Part shown: positions 53,330 to 62,728 of the stretch, in pieces
Layout of the letters: each line of letters opens with the position of its first letter
Position numbering within the stretch: position 1 is the first letter of the stretch
NCBI RefSeq assembly: GCF_017874715.1
Contig: NZ_JAGGLR010000015.1
Span: 62,001 to 126,000 of the forward strand
Source of the DNA: Streptomyces iranensis
Lineage (GTDB): Bacteria; Actinomycetota; Actinomycetes; Streptomycetales; Streptomycetaceae
Length of the DNA stretch: 64,000 nt
Direction of reading: 5' to 3'
The notes under the pieces: generated by a model
Databases searched by the model: none
What the model was told of the DNA's origin: nothing
What the model saw: only the letters and a program-made list of their open reading frames with translations
Position numbers and translations under genes: made by a program

Positions 53330-55531
53330 TCAGGCCGCCAGCCGCTCCGGCAGCGGTGCCCCATGGACCACCGTCAGCCCCGAGACCGCGCGCGTCAGGG
53401 CCACGTACAGGCGGCGCAGCCCCGTGCGTTCGTCGGGTTCGCCGTCGACCACGGCGGCCGGCTCGTCCAGTACCACGTAGTCGTACTCCAGACCCTTGGC
53501 CAGCGTCGCCGGGACGAGGGTGAGGCGGGACTCCGCGCTGGTCTCCTCGCCGGGGGTGAGGTGGGTCAGGCCCGCCGTGTCGAGGGCCTGGGCCAGGGCC
53601 GGGATGCGGGCGTCGGCCGCGATCAGCCCGATCGAGCCCTCGTGCCTCAGGGCCTCGTGGCAGGCGGCGATCACGGCCGTGTCCAGTTCCGCCGGACCCA
53701 CGGCCCGTACGGAGAAGTCCCCCGCCGCCTCGCGGATCGAGGTGGCCTCCGACAGGCGGGGGGCGATCGCGGGCAGCAGCCGGGAGGCGTACGCGATCAC
53801 CTCGCGCGGCACCCGGAAGCCCTGGGTCAGCTCCTCGATCCCCGCCCCCTCCTTGCCGAGGTGGATCAGGGCCTCCTCCCAGCTGGCCGTCGCCCATGGG
53901 GTGGTGCCCTGGGCGATGTCGCCGAGCACGGTCGCCGAGCCGGTGCTGCAACGGCGGCCGACCGCGCGGTACTGCATGGGGGAGAGATCCTGTGCCTCGT
54001 CCAGGACCACATGGCCGAGGGACGGAGTGCGCTCGATGAGATCGGCTGCCTCGTCGATCAGCACCAGGTCCGCCGGGGACCACTTCGCGGACTTCACCCC
54101 GCGCACCGGCTTCGCCCACAGGACGGTCTTCTGCTCGTCGGCGTCGAGGACGCCGTCCGCGTGCTCGGCCAGGAAGTCGGCGTCGGAGAGCAGCCGCAGC
54201 ACCAGCTTGGCCGGGTCGACCGGTGGCCAGATCGCCTTGACGGCCGCCTTCACGGCGGGGTTACGGGCCACCGCGTCCTGGACCCGGTCGTCGGGCGCCT
54301 CGCCCGCCTGCTCCATCCGGACGAGCACGGCGTGCGCGATGCGCCGCGGAAGCGCCTCGCGGGCCGCGCCGTAGCGGATGTCGCGGGTGAGCAACTCCTC
54401 GACGATCTCCTCCAGTTCGTACGCGGGAACCCGCCAGCGGCGTGAGCCGCGCACCACGACGCACGGCTCGGTGGGCCCGGTGACGTACGAGCGCAGGGCG
54501 CGGCGCAGCACCTCGGCCAGCCGGGCGTCGCCCTTGATACGGGCCGCGTCGGCGGAGTCGGTGCCCCGCGTCACCGCGCCCAGGGACGGCCGGGTCACCA
54601 GGTCCTCGACGGTCGCCTGCGCCACCTGCAGCTCGCCGAGGGCGGGCAGGACCTGCTCGATGTAGTGGAGGAAGGAGCGGTTCGGGCCGATGACCAGGGT
54701 GCCGGAGCGGGCCAGCCGCTCGCGGTGCGCATACAGCAGATACGCCATCCGGTGCAGCCCCACGGCCGTCTTACCGGTGCCCGGCGCCCCCTGGACGCAG
54801 ATGGTGCCGCCGATCCCCTGGCGGACGATCTCGTCCTGCTCCGGCTGGATCGTCGCCACGATGTCCCGCATGGGGCCGACGCGCGGGCGCTCGATCTCGG
54901 ACTGGAGCAGCTTGCTGGTCCGCTCGTCCTCAGTGGGGTCGGAGAGCCGTTCGTCCTCGTACGCTGTCAGCTCGCCGCCCGTATAGCCGAAGCGGCGGCG
55001 CAGCCCGATGTCCATCGGCGCCTTCTTGGACGCCTGGTAGAAAGGCTGGGAGACGGGGGCACGCCAGTCGATGACCATGGGGTCGCCGTCCGCGTCGTGC
55101 ACATGGCGGCGGCCGATGTAAAAAGTGTCCGTCGAGCCGCCTCCGGCGGCGGGGCGCTCCCCCTCGGCGCCCTCCGCCGTCTCCGCGTCCGGCGCGTGCA
55201 GATAGTCGAGGCGGCCGAAGAAGAGCGGGGTGTCGGCGAGGTCGGCGAGGGCCTTGATGCGCTCGCTGACCTGGTGGTGCAGCGCTTCGGCGTTGACCCA
55301 GTTCGCGGCGACGTCCCGGAGGTCGAGGGCCTCGACGTCGGCGCGCATGGCGCGCAGCGCGGCGCGGGACGCGGTCAGATGGGCGCGCTCCCGCGCGAGG
55401 GGGTCCGTAAGAGGGTCCGCTAGGGGGTCCGTAAGAGGGTCGTCCGCCAGGGGGTCCGAGACGGGTGCTGAGAGCGGTTCCGAGAGCGGTTCCGAGAGCG
55501 GATCTGGGTGGTCAGGGGCGTGCGAGGGCAC
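53330..55531 (-). CDS. HelD/HelR-like RNA polymerase-associated ATPase
   Basis: A 733-residue superfamily 1 helicase-like protein. An N-terminal helical part (ARERAHLTASRAALRAMRAD) precedes DTFYIGRRHVHDADGDPMVI and DWRAPVSQPFYQA. Walker A is QGAPGTGKTAVGLHR (about 245-260), Walker B is LVIDEAQDLSPMQYRA-like, and the UvrD-type C-terminus has LAKGLEYDYVVL and LYVALTRA. HelD proteins remove stalled RNA polymerase from DNA, and HelR versions protect against rifamycins. GTG 55531 is chosen because GGAGG lies 7 bases upstream. The first 45 residues are a DPL/EPL repeat. Confidence 0.92.
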   Translation of the reverse strand: MPSHAPDHPDPLSEPLSEPLSAPVSDPLADDPLTDPLADPLTDPLARERAHLTASRAALRAMRADVEALDLRDVAANWVNAEALHHQVSERIKALADLADTPLFFGRLDYLHAPDAETAEGAEGERPAAGGGSTDTFYIGRRHVHDADGDPMVIDWRAPVSQPFYQASKKAPMDIGLRRRFGYTGGELTAYEDERLSDPTEDERTSKLLQSEIERPRVGPMRDIVATIQPEQDEIVRQGIGGTICVQGAPGTGKTAVGLHRMAYLLYAHRERLARSGTLVIGPNRSFLHYIEQVLPALGELQVAQATVEDLVTRPSLGAVTRGTDSADAARIKGDARLAEVLRRALRSYVTGPTEPCVVVRGSRRWRVPAYELEEIVEELLTRDIRYGAAREALPRRIAHAVLVRMEQAGEAPDDRVQDAVARNPAVKAAVKAIWPPVDPAKLVLRLLSDADFLAEHADGVLDADEQKTVLWAKPVRGVKSAKWSPADLVLIDEAADLIERTPSLGHVVLDEAQDLSPMQYRAVGRRCSTGSATVLGDIAQGTTPWATASWEEALIHLGKEGAGIEELTQGFRVPREVIAYASRLLPAIAPRLSEATSIREAAGDFSVRAVGPAELDTAVIAACHEALRHEGSIGLIAADARIPALAQALDTAGLTHLTPGEETSAESRLTLVPATLAKGLEYDYVVLDEPAAVVDGEPDERTGLRRLYVALTRAVSGLTVVHGAPLPERLAA

Positions 55532-55648
55532 GGCGTAGCCTCCGGCGAGCGAGTACACACAAGCGAGTGCACAAAACGGGTGTGCGGGTACGGACGCGTA
55601 CGGACGCGCGGTACGAGATACCGACCGGTTTCCGTCCGGGCGGCGGCT

Positions 55649-55669
55649 CTCCCGTTCGGAACGCGGGAG
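55649..55669. promoter_or_regulatory. Imperfect palindrome upstream of the HelD-like gene
   Basis: A 21-base inverted repeat (outer arms CTCCCG and CGGGAG, inner GTTC-G-GAAC) lies about 120 bases before the HelD-like start. It is a possible operator or transcript hairpin. It does not match the rifamycin-associated element. Confidence 0.35.
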
Positions 55670-55725
55670 GCGGCAAGACCGGCGATTGTAGCCAGGGCAT
55701 GTCGGGGAGGCGAATGAATTATGAC

Positions 55726-55766
55726 GGGGCCGGGGGAGCCGTCCAGAAGGCGGCTCCCCCGGCCCC
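55726..55766 (-). terminator. Strong terminator after the small membrane protein gene
   Basis: A perfect 16-bp stem (55726-55741 and 55751-55766) with a 9-base loop, 36 bases beyond the stop of the minus-strand membrane protein gene. Confidence 0.9.
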
Positions 55767-55801
55767 GGGGCGGCTCCTCGGACGAGTCGCCCTTGGACCG
55801 G

Positions 55802-56230
55802 TCAGGCGAGCCGCAGCGCGCGGAAGGTCACACGCTGGTTGAACCACATCAGCGTCACCGTCGTCGCGCCCATCAGGACGGCGACGGCCAGATGCCCGGC
55901 GACCGAGGTGACCGGGGCGCCGAGGGCGGCGAGAACGAGATGGAGGCCGACGCGGAGCGCGAGCAGCCCGATGGCGATATTCCGGGTGCGGGAGTTCTTG
56001 AGCATCGCGCGCATCAGCTTCTTCCGGCGGCGCAGCACGGTCGCCCCGACGACGATGTTCACCAGGGCGATCCCGATGAGCACCATCCAGGCGTCGTCCC
56101 ACGCCTTGGTCAGGTCGTACGCGGCCCCTATGACGCCCTCGAAGCAGAAGAACCACAGCGGTAGCGGCTTGATCCCGCTCAGGTCGATGTCGGTGGTCTT
56201 GCCCTTGCGTGTGCGCATGCTGATGGCCAT
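55802..56230 (-). CDS. Small multi-pass membrane protein of unknown function
   Basis: A 142-residue protein with a basic start (MAISMRTRKGKTTDI) and four hydrophobic stretches (about 22-40, 50-68, 84-106 and 112-131). No named domain is recognised. A charged loop (RRRKKLMRAMLKNSRTRN) between helices 2 and 3 is probably cytoplasmic. The ATG at 56230 follows GCGGGGGAC. It is transcribed alone, with a strong terminator. Confidence 0.78.
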   Translation of the reverse strand: MAISMRTRKGKTTDIDLSGIKPLPLWFFCFEGVIGAAYDLTKAWDDAWMVLIGIALVNIVVGATVLRRRKKLMRAMLKNSRTRNIAIGLLALRVGLHLVLAALGAPVTSVAGHLAVAVLMGATTVTLMWFNQRVTFRALRLA

Positions 56231-56415
56231 GTCCCCCGCCCTTTCGGCGTCATGTGGTGCCGTGTCCTGCTGACACCCACGATCCTTCCGGGCGGGGAAC
56301 GCCCCGGGCAGAGCCGCCAATCACCGGCCCGTCATGACAGAAGTCATGGGGCCGGGGTCATGGGGGGGATGGGCGACCGGTGACGGGCCGAACGTCAGAG
56401 TCCTCGTCCCGAACG

Positions 56416-58065
56416 TCAGACGTCCTCGTCCGCGAGCAGCTCGCTCGCGTCCACGATCCGGTACGCGTACCCCTGCTCGGCCAGGAACCGCTGGCGGTGC
56501 GCAGCGAAGTCCTGGTCGATCGTGTCGCGCGCGACCACCGAGTAGAAGACCGCCGGATGGCCGTCGGCCTTCGGGCGCAGCACCCGGCCGAGCCGCTGGG
56601 CCTCCTCCTGGCGGGAGCCGAACGTGCCGGAGACCTGGATGGCGACCGTGGCCTCGGGGAGGTCGATGGAGAAGTTGGCGACCTTCGAGACGACGAGCAC
56701 CGACAGCTCGCCCTGCCGGAAGGCGTCGAAGAGCTTCTCCCGCTGGGCGTTGGTGGTCTCGCCCTTGATGACGGGCGCGTCCAGGTGCTCGCCCAACTCG
56801 TCGAGCTGGTCGATGTACTGCCCGATGACCAGCGTCTGCTGCCCCTTGTGCCGGGCGACCAGCGCCTCGGTGATCCGCCGCTTGGAGTCGGTCGTGGCGC
56901 AGTAGCGGTACTTCTCGTCGGTCTCGGCGGTCGCGTACGCCAGCCGCTCGGCCTCGGTCAGATTGACCCGGACCTCGACACAGTCGGCGGGCGCGATGTA
57001 GCCCTGCGCCTCGATCTCCTTCCAGGGCGCGTCGAAGCGCTTCGGCCCGATGAGCGAGAAGACATCGGACTCCCGGCCGTCCTCCCGGACGAGCGTCGCT
57101 GTGAGCCCGAGCCGCCGCCGCGCCTGGAGGTCGGCGGTGAACTTGAAGACGGGCGCCGGCAGCAGATGCACCTCGTCGTAGACGATCAGGCCCCAGTCGC
57201 GGGAGTCGAACAGCTCGAGGTGTGGGTAGATGCCCTTCCGCTTGGTGGTGAGCACCTGGTACGTGGCGATGGTGATCGGGCGGATCTCCTTCCGCGTACC
57301 GCTGTACTCACCGATCTCCTCCTCGGTGAGCGACGTGCGGCGCACCAGCTCGTGCTTCCACTGGCGGGCGGAGACGGTGTTGGTGACCAGGATCAGCGTG
57401 GTCGACTTGGCGGTGGCCATCGCACCCGCCCCGACCAGCGTCTTTCCGGCGCCGCAGGGCAGCACGACGACGCCCGAGCCGCCATGCCAGAAGCCCTCCA
57501 CGGCCTGCGTCTGATACGGCCGCAGCGCCCAGCCGTCCTCGTGCAGCTCGATGGGGTGCGCCTCGCCGTCCACATAACCGGCCAAGTCCTCGGCGGGCCA
57601 GCCCAGCTTCAGCAGCGTCTGCTTGATCTGGCCGCGCTCGGAGGGGTGGACGACGACGGTCTCCGGGTCGATCCGGGCCCCGACCAGCGGCTGGATCTTC
57701 TTCGACCGAAGGATCTCCTCGAGGATCGGGCGGTCGCTGGTCTCCATGACCAGCCCGTGGGTGGGGTGCTTGAGCAGCCGCAGCCGCCCGTAGCGAGCCA
57801 TGGTCTCCGCGACGTCCACAAGGAGGGCGTGCGGGACCGGGTAGCGGGAGAACGCCACGAGAGCGTCCACGACCTGCTCGGCGTCGTGCCCGGCGGCGCG
57901 GGCGTTCCACAGCCCGAGCGGGGTCACCCGGTAGGTGTGGATGTGCTCGGGCGCTCGCTCCAGCTCGGCGAAGGGCGCGATGGCGCGGCGGCAGGCGCCC
58001 GCCTGCTCGTGATCCACCTCGAGCAGGAGCGTCTTGTCGCTTTGGACGATGAGGGGTCCATTCAC
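56416..58065 (-). CDS. DNA repair helicase XPB (SF2)
   Basis: A 549-residue XPB-family helicase. An N-terminal domain (MNGPLIVQSDKTLLLEVDHE) precedes Walker A PCGAGKTLVG (about 203-212), the DEVH box near 296, GLTATLVREDGRESD, and helicase motif VI in QRLGRVLRP. Bacterial XPB is common in actinobacteria and acts in DNA repair together with a nuclease (Bax1-like) in some lineages. The large Helicase_C_3 protein 1.3 kb away is often its neighbour. The GTG start at 58065 is used. Confidence 0.95.
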   Translation of the reverse strand: MNGPLIVQSDKTLLLEVDHEQAGACRRAIAPFAELERAPEHIHTYRVTPLGLWNARAAGHDAEQVVDALVAFSRYPVPHALLVDVAETMARYGRLRLLKHPTHGLVMETSDRPILEEILRSKKIQPLVGARIDPETVVVHPSERGQIKQTLLKLGWPAEDLAGYVDGEAHPIELHEDGWALRPYQTQAVEGFWHGGSGVVVLPCGAGKTLVGAGAMATAKSTTLILVTNTVSARQWKHELVRRTSLTEEEIGEYSGTRKEIRPITIATYQVLTTKRKGIYPHLELFDSRDWGLIVYDEVHLLPAPVFKFTADLQARRRLGLTATLVREDGRESDVFSLIGPKRFDAPWKEIEAQGYIAPADCVEVRVNLTEAERLAYATAETDEKYRYCATTDSKRRITEALVARHKGQQTLVIGQYIDQLDELGEHLDAPVIKGETTNAQREKLFDAFRQGELSVLVVSKVANFSIDLPEATVAIQVSGTFGSRQEEAQRLGRVLRPKADGHPAVFYSVVARDTIDQDFAAHRQRFLAEQGYAYRIVDASELLADEDV

Positions 58066-58277
58066 GCGCCTGGGTCCTTTCGTGCTGGCCGACCAAAGAA
58101 CCAGTGTCCCCCATCGAGAAGGCGTGGCGGAGAGGGAGAGGGATACGGGGCGCAGCGCGAGGGGGATATGTGGCGGAGAGCCACAGGGATACTCCGGGCG
58201 GCTACGGGCAAGCGGCGAAGACGGATATGGACCGACGGAGCGGCGACAACGGAGCCATGGGCGGGAGGCGAGTCCCT

Positions 58278-59249
58278 GTGATCAGCATCGCTGGATGGGA
58301 GATCCGGCGGACGACGGAGAAGAGGTCTGGGGAGAAGCGGACGACGGTAAGGCGGACGGCGGAGAAGAGGTCGGGGGAGAAGGACAAGAGGTCCGCGGAG
58401 AAGAAGCCGCAGGCGGGTTCCCGGACGACGGGGGGCCAGAAGAAGGCGGCCAGTGGCCGGAAGACCGGTGGCCTGACGAAGGGGTCCGTGACCGCGAAGA
58501 AGCAGAGCGCGAAGTCGCAGACCTCGAAGGCGCCGACGGCGAAGGCCCGGACTGAGAAGGCCCAGTCCGCGAAGGGCCAGTCCGGGAAGGGCCAGTCGGC
58601 GAAGACGCAGACCGCGAAGCGCCGGTCCACCCAGGCCCAGCCCACCCAGGCCCAGCCCGCCAAGGGCCGGATCGCCGAGCCTCCCCAACTCCCCGAACCG
58701 CCCGAGCCCCAGGGCGCCCGGGAGAAGGCGCTGCTGCAGCGCACCTCGTTCGGCGCGCGCCTCGCGCGGGCGATGGTGCTGCTCCTGGCGTTCGTCTGCA
58801 TGGTCGGCTTTGCGGCGGCGCTCGCCAAGGCCACGCTCGTGCCCCAGCCCGGCTCCGTCGACCTCGTCCACACCAATCTGCATCCGGGACGCTCGCTGCG
58901 CGCCTACGTCGACCAGCCCGCCTTCCAGGACACGGTGAAGCAGATCGGCGGCAATGTGCTGCTCGGCGCGCCCTTCGGGGTGCTGCTGCCGATGCTGGTG
59001 CCGAAGGCGCGGGGCGCGGTGCGGGTGGTCGTGGTGACGGCCTTGGCGATGGTGGCCGTCGAAACCGTTCAGGGGCTCATCGTCGAGGGCCGGGCCTTCG
59101 ACATCGACGACGTCATCCTCAACACCTCGGGCGCGTTGATCGGCTATGTCGTGGCCGGCCGTTGGCTCGGCCACGCCCTGCACCCGCGCCGCCGCCACTG
59201 GTGGCACCGGTGGACCCGGCGAGGGACCGAGGCACCGCCCGCGGCGTGA
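58278..59249 (+). CDS. VanZ-family membrane protein with a lysine-rich N-terminal tail
   Basis: A 323-residue protein. Residues 1 to about 150 are strongly basic and repetitive (EKRSGEK, AKSQTSK, KGQSGKGQSAK), resembling histone-H1-like tails. The rest is a VanZ domain with four hydrophobic segments (ARAMVLLLAFVCMVGFAAAL; NVLLGAPFGVLLPML; VVVVTALAMVAVETVQGLI; DIDDVILNTSGALIGYVVAG). VanZ proteins are linked to glycopeptide tolerance, but the biochemical role is unclear. GTG 58278 follows GGGAGG. ATG 58257 is the alternative. Confidence 0.85.
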   Translation: MISIAGWEIRRTTEKRSGEKRTTVRRTAEKRSGEKDKRSAEKKPQAGSRTTGGQKKAASGRKTGGLTKGSVTAKKQSAKSQTSKAPTAKARTEKAQSAKGQSGKGQSAKTQTAKRRSTQAQPTQAQPAKGRIAEPPQLPEPPEPQGAREKALLQRTSFGARLARAMVLLLAFVCMVGFAAALAKATLVPQPGSVDLVHTNLHPGRSLRAYVDQPAFQDTVKQIGGNVLLGAPFGVLLPMLVPKARGAVRVVVVTALAMVAVETVQGLIVEGRAFDIDDVILNTSGALIGYVVAGRWLGHALHPRRRHWWHRWTRRGTEAPPAA

Positions 59250-59332
59250 GCTGTTCCTGCGTGCCGTAGCCCCACCCCGCCCCTGGACCGGACGGCCCTT
59301 CGGGCGTGTCGGGCGTGGGCGTGTCGGGCGTG

Positions 59333-62300
59333 TTACGTGGCGTCCTCGGCCAGCTCGGCGGCGCCCGTGATGCGGTGCAGGGGGTACGTACGGACCTCGT
59401 CCGCCGTGTGGTCGTACGCCGTGACGAAGCCGCCCTCGACCCGGACCGGGGCGATCACGCGCTGGGTGGCCGCGCCGTTCGCGTTGACGTAGCCGATCCA
59501 GACGTTGGAGCCGGTCAGGGCCGCGGCCTGCATGGTGGCGAGGGTGTCGGCGGAGGTGGTGCGGGGCAGCCGGTCGCCACTGGCGGCGGACCCGGACCCG
59601 GACCCGGACCCGGACCTGGCCCTGACCTCGGCCCCGGAACCAGCCCCAGCCCCAGCCCCGGCCCTGGGCCGTGAGCCGGAAGCGGTCTCCGGGCCGGAAG
59701 CGGTCTCCGGCCCCGCCTCGGCCGCGACCGTCGGTTTGTGGGGTGCGGTCGCGGCGAGGTCCCCGGCGCGGATGGCGCGCACCGCCGCGCCCAGCAGGGC
59801 GGTGTCGGGCACCGGCGGGCCCTCCGGGACCGGGACGGGCGGCCTACGGGGCGGGGTGCGCTGGGCTTCGGCCCGGCTGACCAGCACATCGCCCTCGGCG
59901 GACTCGGCGGCCGGGGCGTACCCCATCGCCCGCAGCCCCTCCAGCAGCGTGTCCGGCGGCGCCTGGGCGGCCAGCACGGTGGGGGCGAGGCGGCGCAGCC
60001 GCAGCCCCGCCGAACGGCGATCGGCGAGGATCTCGGCGAGCAGCGTGTCGTCGTCGCAGCGCAGATACGCGGAGGCGGCGCCGATACGAAGTCGGCCGTG
60101 CTTGCGGGCCACGTCGTCCACGAGGTAGGCGAGCGGCTGGGGCACCGGGGTGCGGGAGTGCGCGGCGAGGAAGGTGTGCACATCGTCGGCGGTCCGCCCG
60201 GCGTCGAGTGCGCGGCGTACGGACTCGGGCGTGAAGCGGTAGACGGTCGCGCCGCCCTTGGACTCGACGTCGGCGAGGATGCCCAGCGTCTCGGCGAGCG
60301 GCCGTTCCAGCGGGCCGGGCGCGACGGCGGTCAGGTCGGCCTGGAGCAGGACGTGATCGAGGGGGTCGGGGAGCAGCGGCGCGAGCAGCCGGGCGGCCTG
60401 CGCGGACGCGAGTTCGCTCTCGGCGGCAGTCGGCTCGTCCGGGTGGCGTTCCAGCAGGGCTCGGCCGTGGGCGGAGAGCGCGCCCCGACCGGTGACCCCG
60501 AGCATTTCGGCCTCGGTGACAGCCCAGCGGGCCAGCCGCGAGCGCAGGTCCTCACCGATGGGCGAGGCGGCGGTGGGCGAGGCGGCGGCGGATGCGGCCC
60601 CGGGGACGGCCGCGGAATACCAGGTGGCGGCGGACGATGCGGTCCCGGGGGAGGACCCGGAAGGGGCGGCCGCACCGGGGGTGGACGCGGTGGGGGCCGG
60701 GGCCCCGCGGTGGCCGGTCGGCCGCTCCCACCGCAGCCGGGCCAGCAAGACGTCGGGGGAGGCCGCGGCGCCGTGCGGGAGGGTGGCCAGGAGTTCGAGG
60801 ACCCGGCGGCGGACCTCGGGGGCCGGGGAGCGGTCCAGTTCCGGGCCGAGCGCGGCGAGGGTACGGCCCCTGCTGTCCCGGCCGCCGACCAGGCTCGAGG
60901 TACGGGTCGCGGGCAGCCAGGCGGCGGCGAGCCGCGCCCAGCGCTCCTCAGCGGGCAGCCGCAGCCAGTCGTCGTAGGCGGGGGTGGGGGCGTAGCGCTC
61001 GTCGGTCTCGCCGTCGGAGGCCAGCAGCCCGGCGGCGTATGCCAGCTCGATCCAGAAGGCGGCCACCGGTTCGGACACGTCGAGCGCCACGGCGGTCCGC
61101 TTGAGGTCGCGGACGCTCAGCCCGCCCGCGCGCAGGACGGGCGGCCCGGCGGTCTCCCACTGCCCCAGCAGCTCCTCGACGGTGGCCAGGGCGGTGAAGG
61201 TCTGACCCGCCGCGGTGTTATCCACAACCTGTGGATCGTGCTCGGTGGTGGGCGAGAGCGGCGGGGCGAACGGCTCGGGGGCGCGGTGCGCCCGGCCGTG
61301 GCGCAGATGCAGGGCGACCTCGCGGGGCAGTACGACATTGCGCGGCCCGGACGGGAGCAGCAGCCCGTGGTCCAGCAGCCAGCCGACGGGCGGGGTGGGG
61401 GAGGCGACGGACGTCTCCCCGTACGGCGGCCCCCAGGTCAGCTTGGCCAGCACGGCCGCCGCGCCCGCCGGCGCCCCGTCGAGCAGCGCCGTCATCCGGG
61501 CGCGGTCCCGGAACAGTTCGGCCAGGGCCGCCGCCGCCGTGACGGGATCGTGCGTGGGCGACTGCCCGGCCGCCGCCAGCAGCTCCTGAAGCCGCCCCGG
61601 CGACATCCCGGACGTGGCCTCCTGCACGGTCGGGCCGAGCCCGGTGGGGGAGGGCGAGGTGGGCGAGGGCGCGAGCAGCTCCCGAGCGGTCCGGACGAGC
61701 CGAAGCCGATCGTCCCCACCCCAGATCAGGGCCTGCTCGCGCAGCGTGGCCACGGCCCGCGGCAACTCGGCGACGATCGCGGCGCGTTCCTCGGCGCGCA
61801 GGGGGGCGCCGACGCCCGCGGCGGTCCCGGTGGCCCCGGTGGCAGGGTCAGGCCCGGCGGCCGAGTCAGGCCTGGCGGCCGAGCCAGGCCTGGTGCCCGA
61901 GGCGATCTCCGCGGGCGAGGCAGGCCCGCGACCCTGAGGGGCGCTGCTGCCCGACGCGGCGCCGACGCCCGACGCGGCCCCGGCGGCTGAGGCATGTCCT
62001 GGGGGCTGGGCGCTCCCGGCACCCCCGGCGCCTCTGGTACCCCCGGTACCCCCGGCACCCCCGGCACCCCCAACGCCTCCGGGGCCCTGGAGCTCATCCG
62101 TGCCCCGGGCGTCCCCGGTACCCCCGGCCTCCTCAGCGCCCTCGTCGCCGGTGAGCAGGTCCCGCAGGGTCTCGTACGGGCAGGGGTCGGGCGCGACGGC
62201 CAGGGCCTCGGCGGTCTGTTGTGCGAATCGGTCGAGACGCTCCACGGCTCGTACCACCGAGGCGCGGGTGCCCGCGCGGGTGGCGAGCTGGGTGAGGTCG

Positions 62301-62602
62301 TTCGGGACCGGGGAGAGCAGATCGGGGCGGGCCTGCAGCAGGGCGGCGAGGGCGTCGTCGGGCCGGGTGCGCAGCTCCTCGGCGAGGGTGCGCGGCACCC
62401 CGCGGCCACGGTCACCCCGGCCACGGTCACCGCGGCCACCGTCGCCCCGGCCACGGTCGCCGTGGCCGCCGTCTCGTGGGCCGCCGCCCCGGGGGACGCG
62501 ATCCTGTGGACCGCTGTCCCCGTGGCCGGTGTCTGCGGGCAACTCATGCCTCCCGGTTGCGCGAGCTGGTCTCTTCGGGCATGTCAGCCCTCTCGATTCC
62601 AT
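59333..62602 (-). CDS. Helicase_C_3 (XPB/Ssl2-like) protein with WYL-like C-terminus
   Basis: A 1089-residue protein. Residues 70-150 form a helical domain (LAEELRTRPDDALAALLQAR). A long Gly/Ala/Thr-rich linker follows, then a large alpha/beta part with LSVRDLKRTAVALDV. The Helicase_C_3 region (HVLLQADLTAVAPGPLER; ESKGGATVYRFTPESVRRAL) is conserved. A WYL-like tail (SNVWIGYVNANGAATQRVIA, then YPLHRITGAAEL) may bind nucleic acid or a ligand. It lacks Walker motifs, so it is not a helicase on its own. Several low-complexity runs (GRGDRGRGD, GSGSGSGS) are built of short repeats. Confidence 0.88.
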   Translation of the reverse strand: MESRGLTCPKRPARATGRHELPADTGHGDSGPQDRVPRGGGPRDGGHGDRGRGDGGRGDRGRGDRGRGVPRTLAEELRTRPDDALAALLQARPDLLSPVPNDLTQLATRAGTRASVVRAVERLDRFAQQTAEALAVAPDPCPYETLRDLLTGDEGAEEAGGTGDARGTDELQGPGGVGGAGGAGGTGGTRGAGGAGSAQPPGHASAAGAASGVGAASGSSAPQGRGPASPAEIASGTRPGSAARPDSAAGPDPATGATGTAAGVGAPLRAEERAAIVAELPRAVATLREQALIWGGDDRLRLVRTARELLAPSPTSPSPTGLGPTVQEATSGMSPGRLQELLAAAGQSPTHDPVTAAAALAELFRDRARMTALLDGAPAGAAAVLAKLTWGPPYGETSVASPTPPVGWLLDHGLLLPSGPRNVVLPREVALHLRHGRAHRAPEPFAPPLSPTTEHDPQVVDNTAAGQTFTALATVEELLGQWETAGPPVLRAGGLSVRDLKRTAVALDVSEPVAAFWIELAYAAGLLASDGETDERYAPTPAYDDWLRLPAEERWARLAAAWLPATRTSSLVGGRDSRGRTLAALGPELDRSPAPEVRRRVLELLATLPHGAAASPDVLLARLRWERPTGHRGAPAPTASTPGAAAPSGSSPGTASSAATWYSAAVPGAASAAASPTAASPIGEDLRSRLARWAVTEAEMLGVTGRGALSAHGRALLERHPDEPTAAESELASAQAARLLAPLLPDPLDHVLLQADLTAVAPGPLERPLAETLGILADVESKGGATVYRFTPESVRRALDAGRTADDVHTFLAAHSRTPVPQPLAYLVDDVARKHGRLRIGAASAYLRCDDDTLLAEILADRRSAGLRLRRLAPTVLAAQAPPDTLLEGLRAMGYAPAAESAEGDVLVSRAEAQRTPPRRPPVPVPEGPPVPDTALLGAAVRAIRAGDLAATAPHKPTVAAEAGPETASGPETASGSRPRAGAGAGAGSGAEVRARSGSGSGSGSAASGDRLPRTTSADTLATMQAAALTGSNVWIGYVNANGAATQRVIAPVRVEGGFVTAYDHTADEVRTYPLHRITGAAELAEDAT

Positions 62603-62728
62603 GAACTGCTCATTCGATCCACAGTACCCGCGGGGTGCGGGACAGAGGGGATGCGGCGGGATTCCGGTTCCGCGCGGTACGGTCGGAGCCGACTGATACG
62701 CCGACGGTGCGCATTCTCAGGGGTCTTG

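Noticed and set aside
55532..55720. Rifamycin-associated element upstream of the HelD-like gene
   Set aside because: I looked for the inverted repeat GGGGCTTGCGGCAAGCCCC reported for helR promoters. Only an unrelated palindrome was found.
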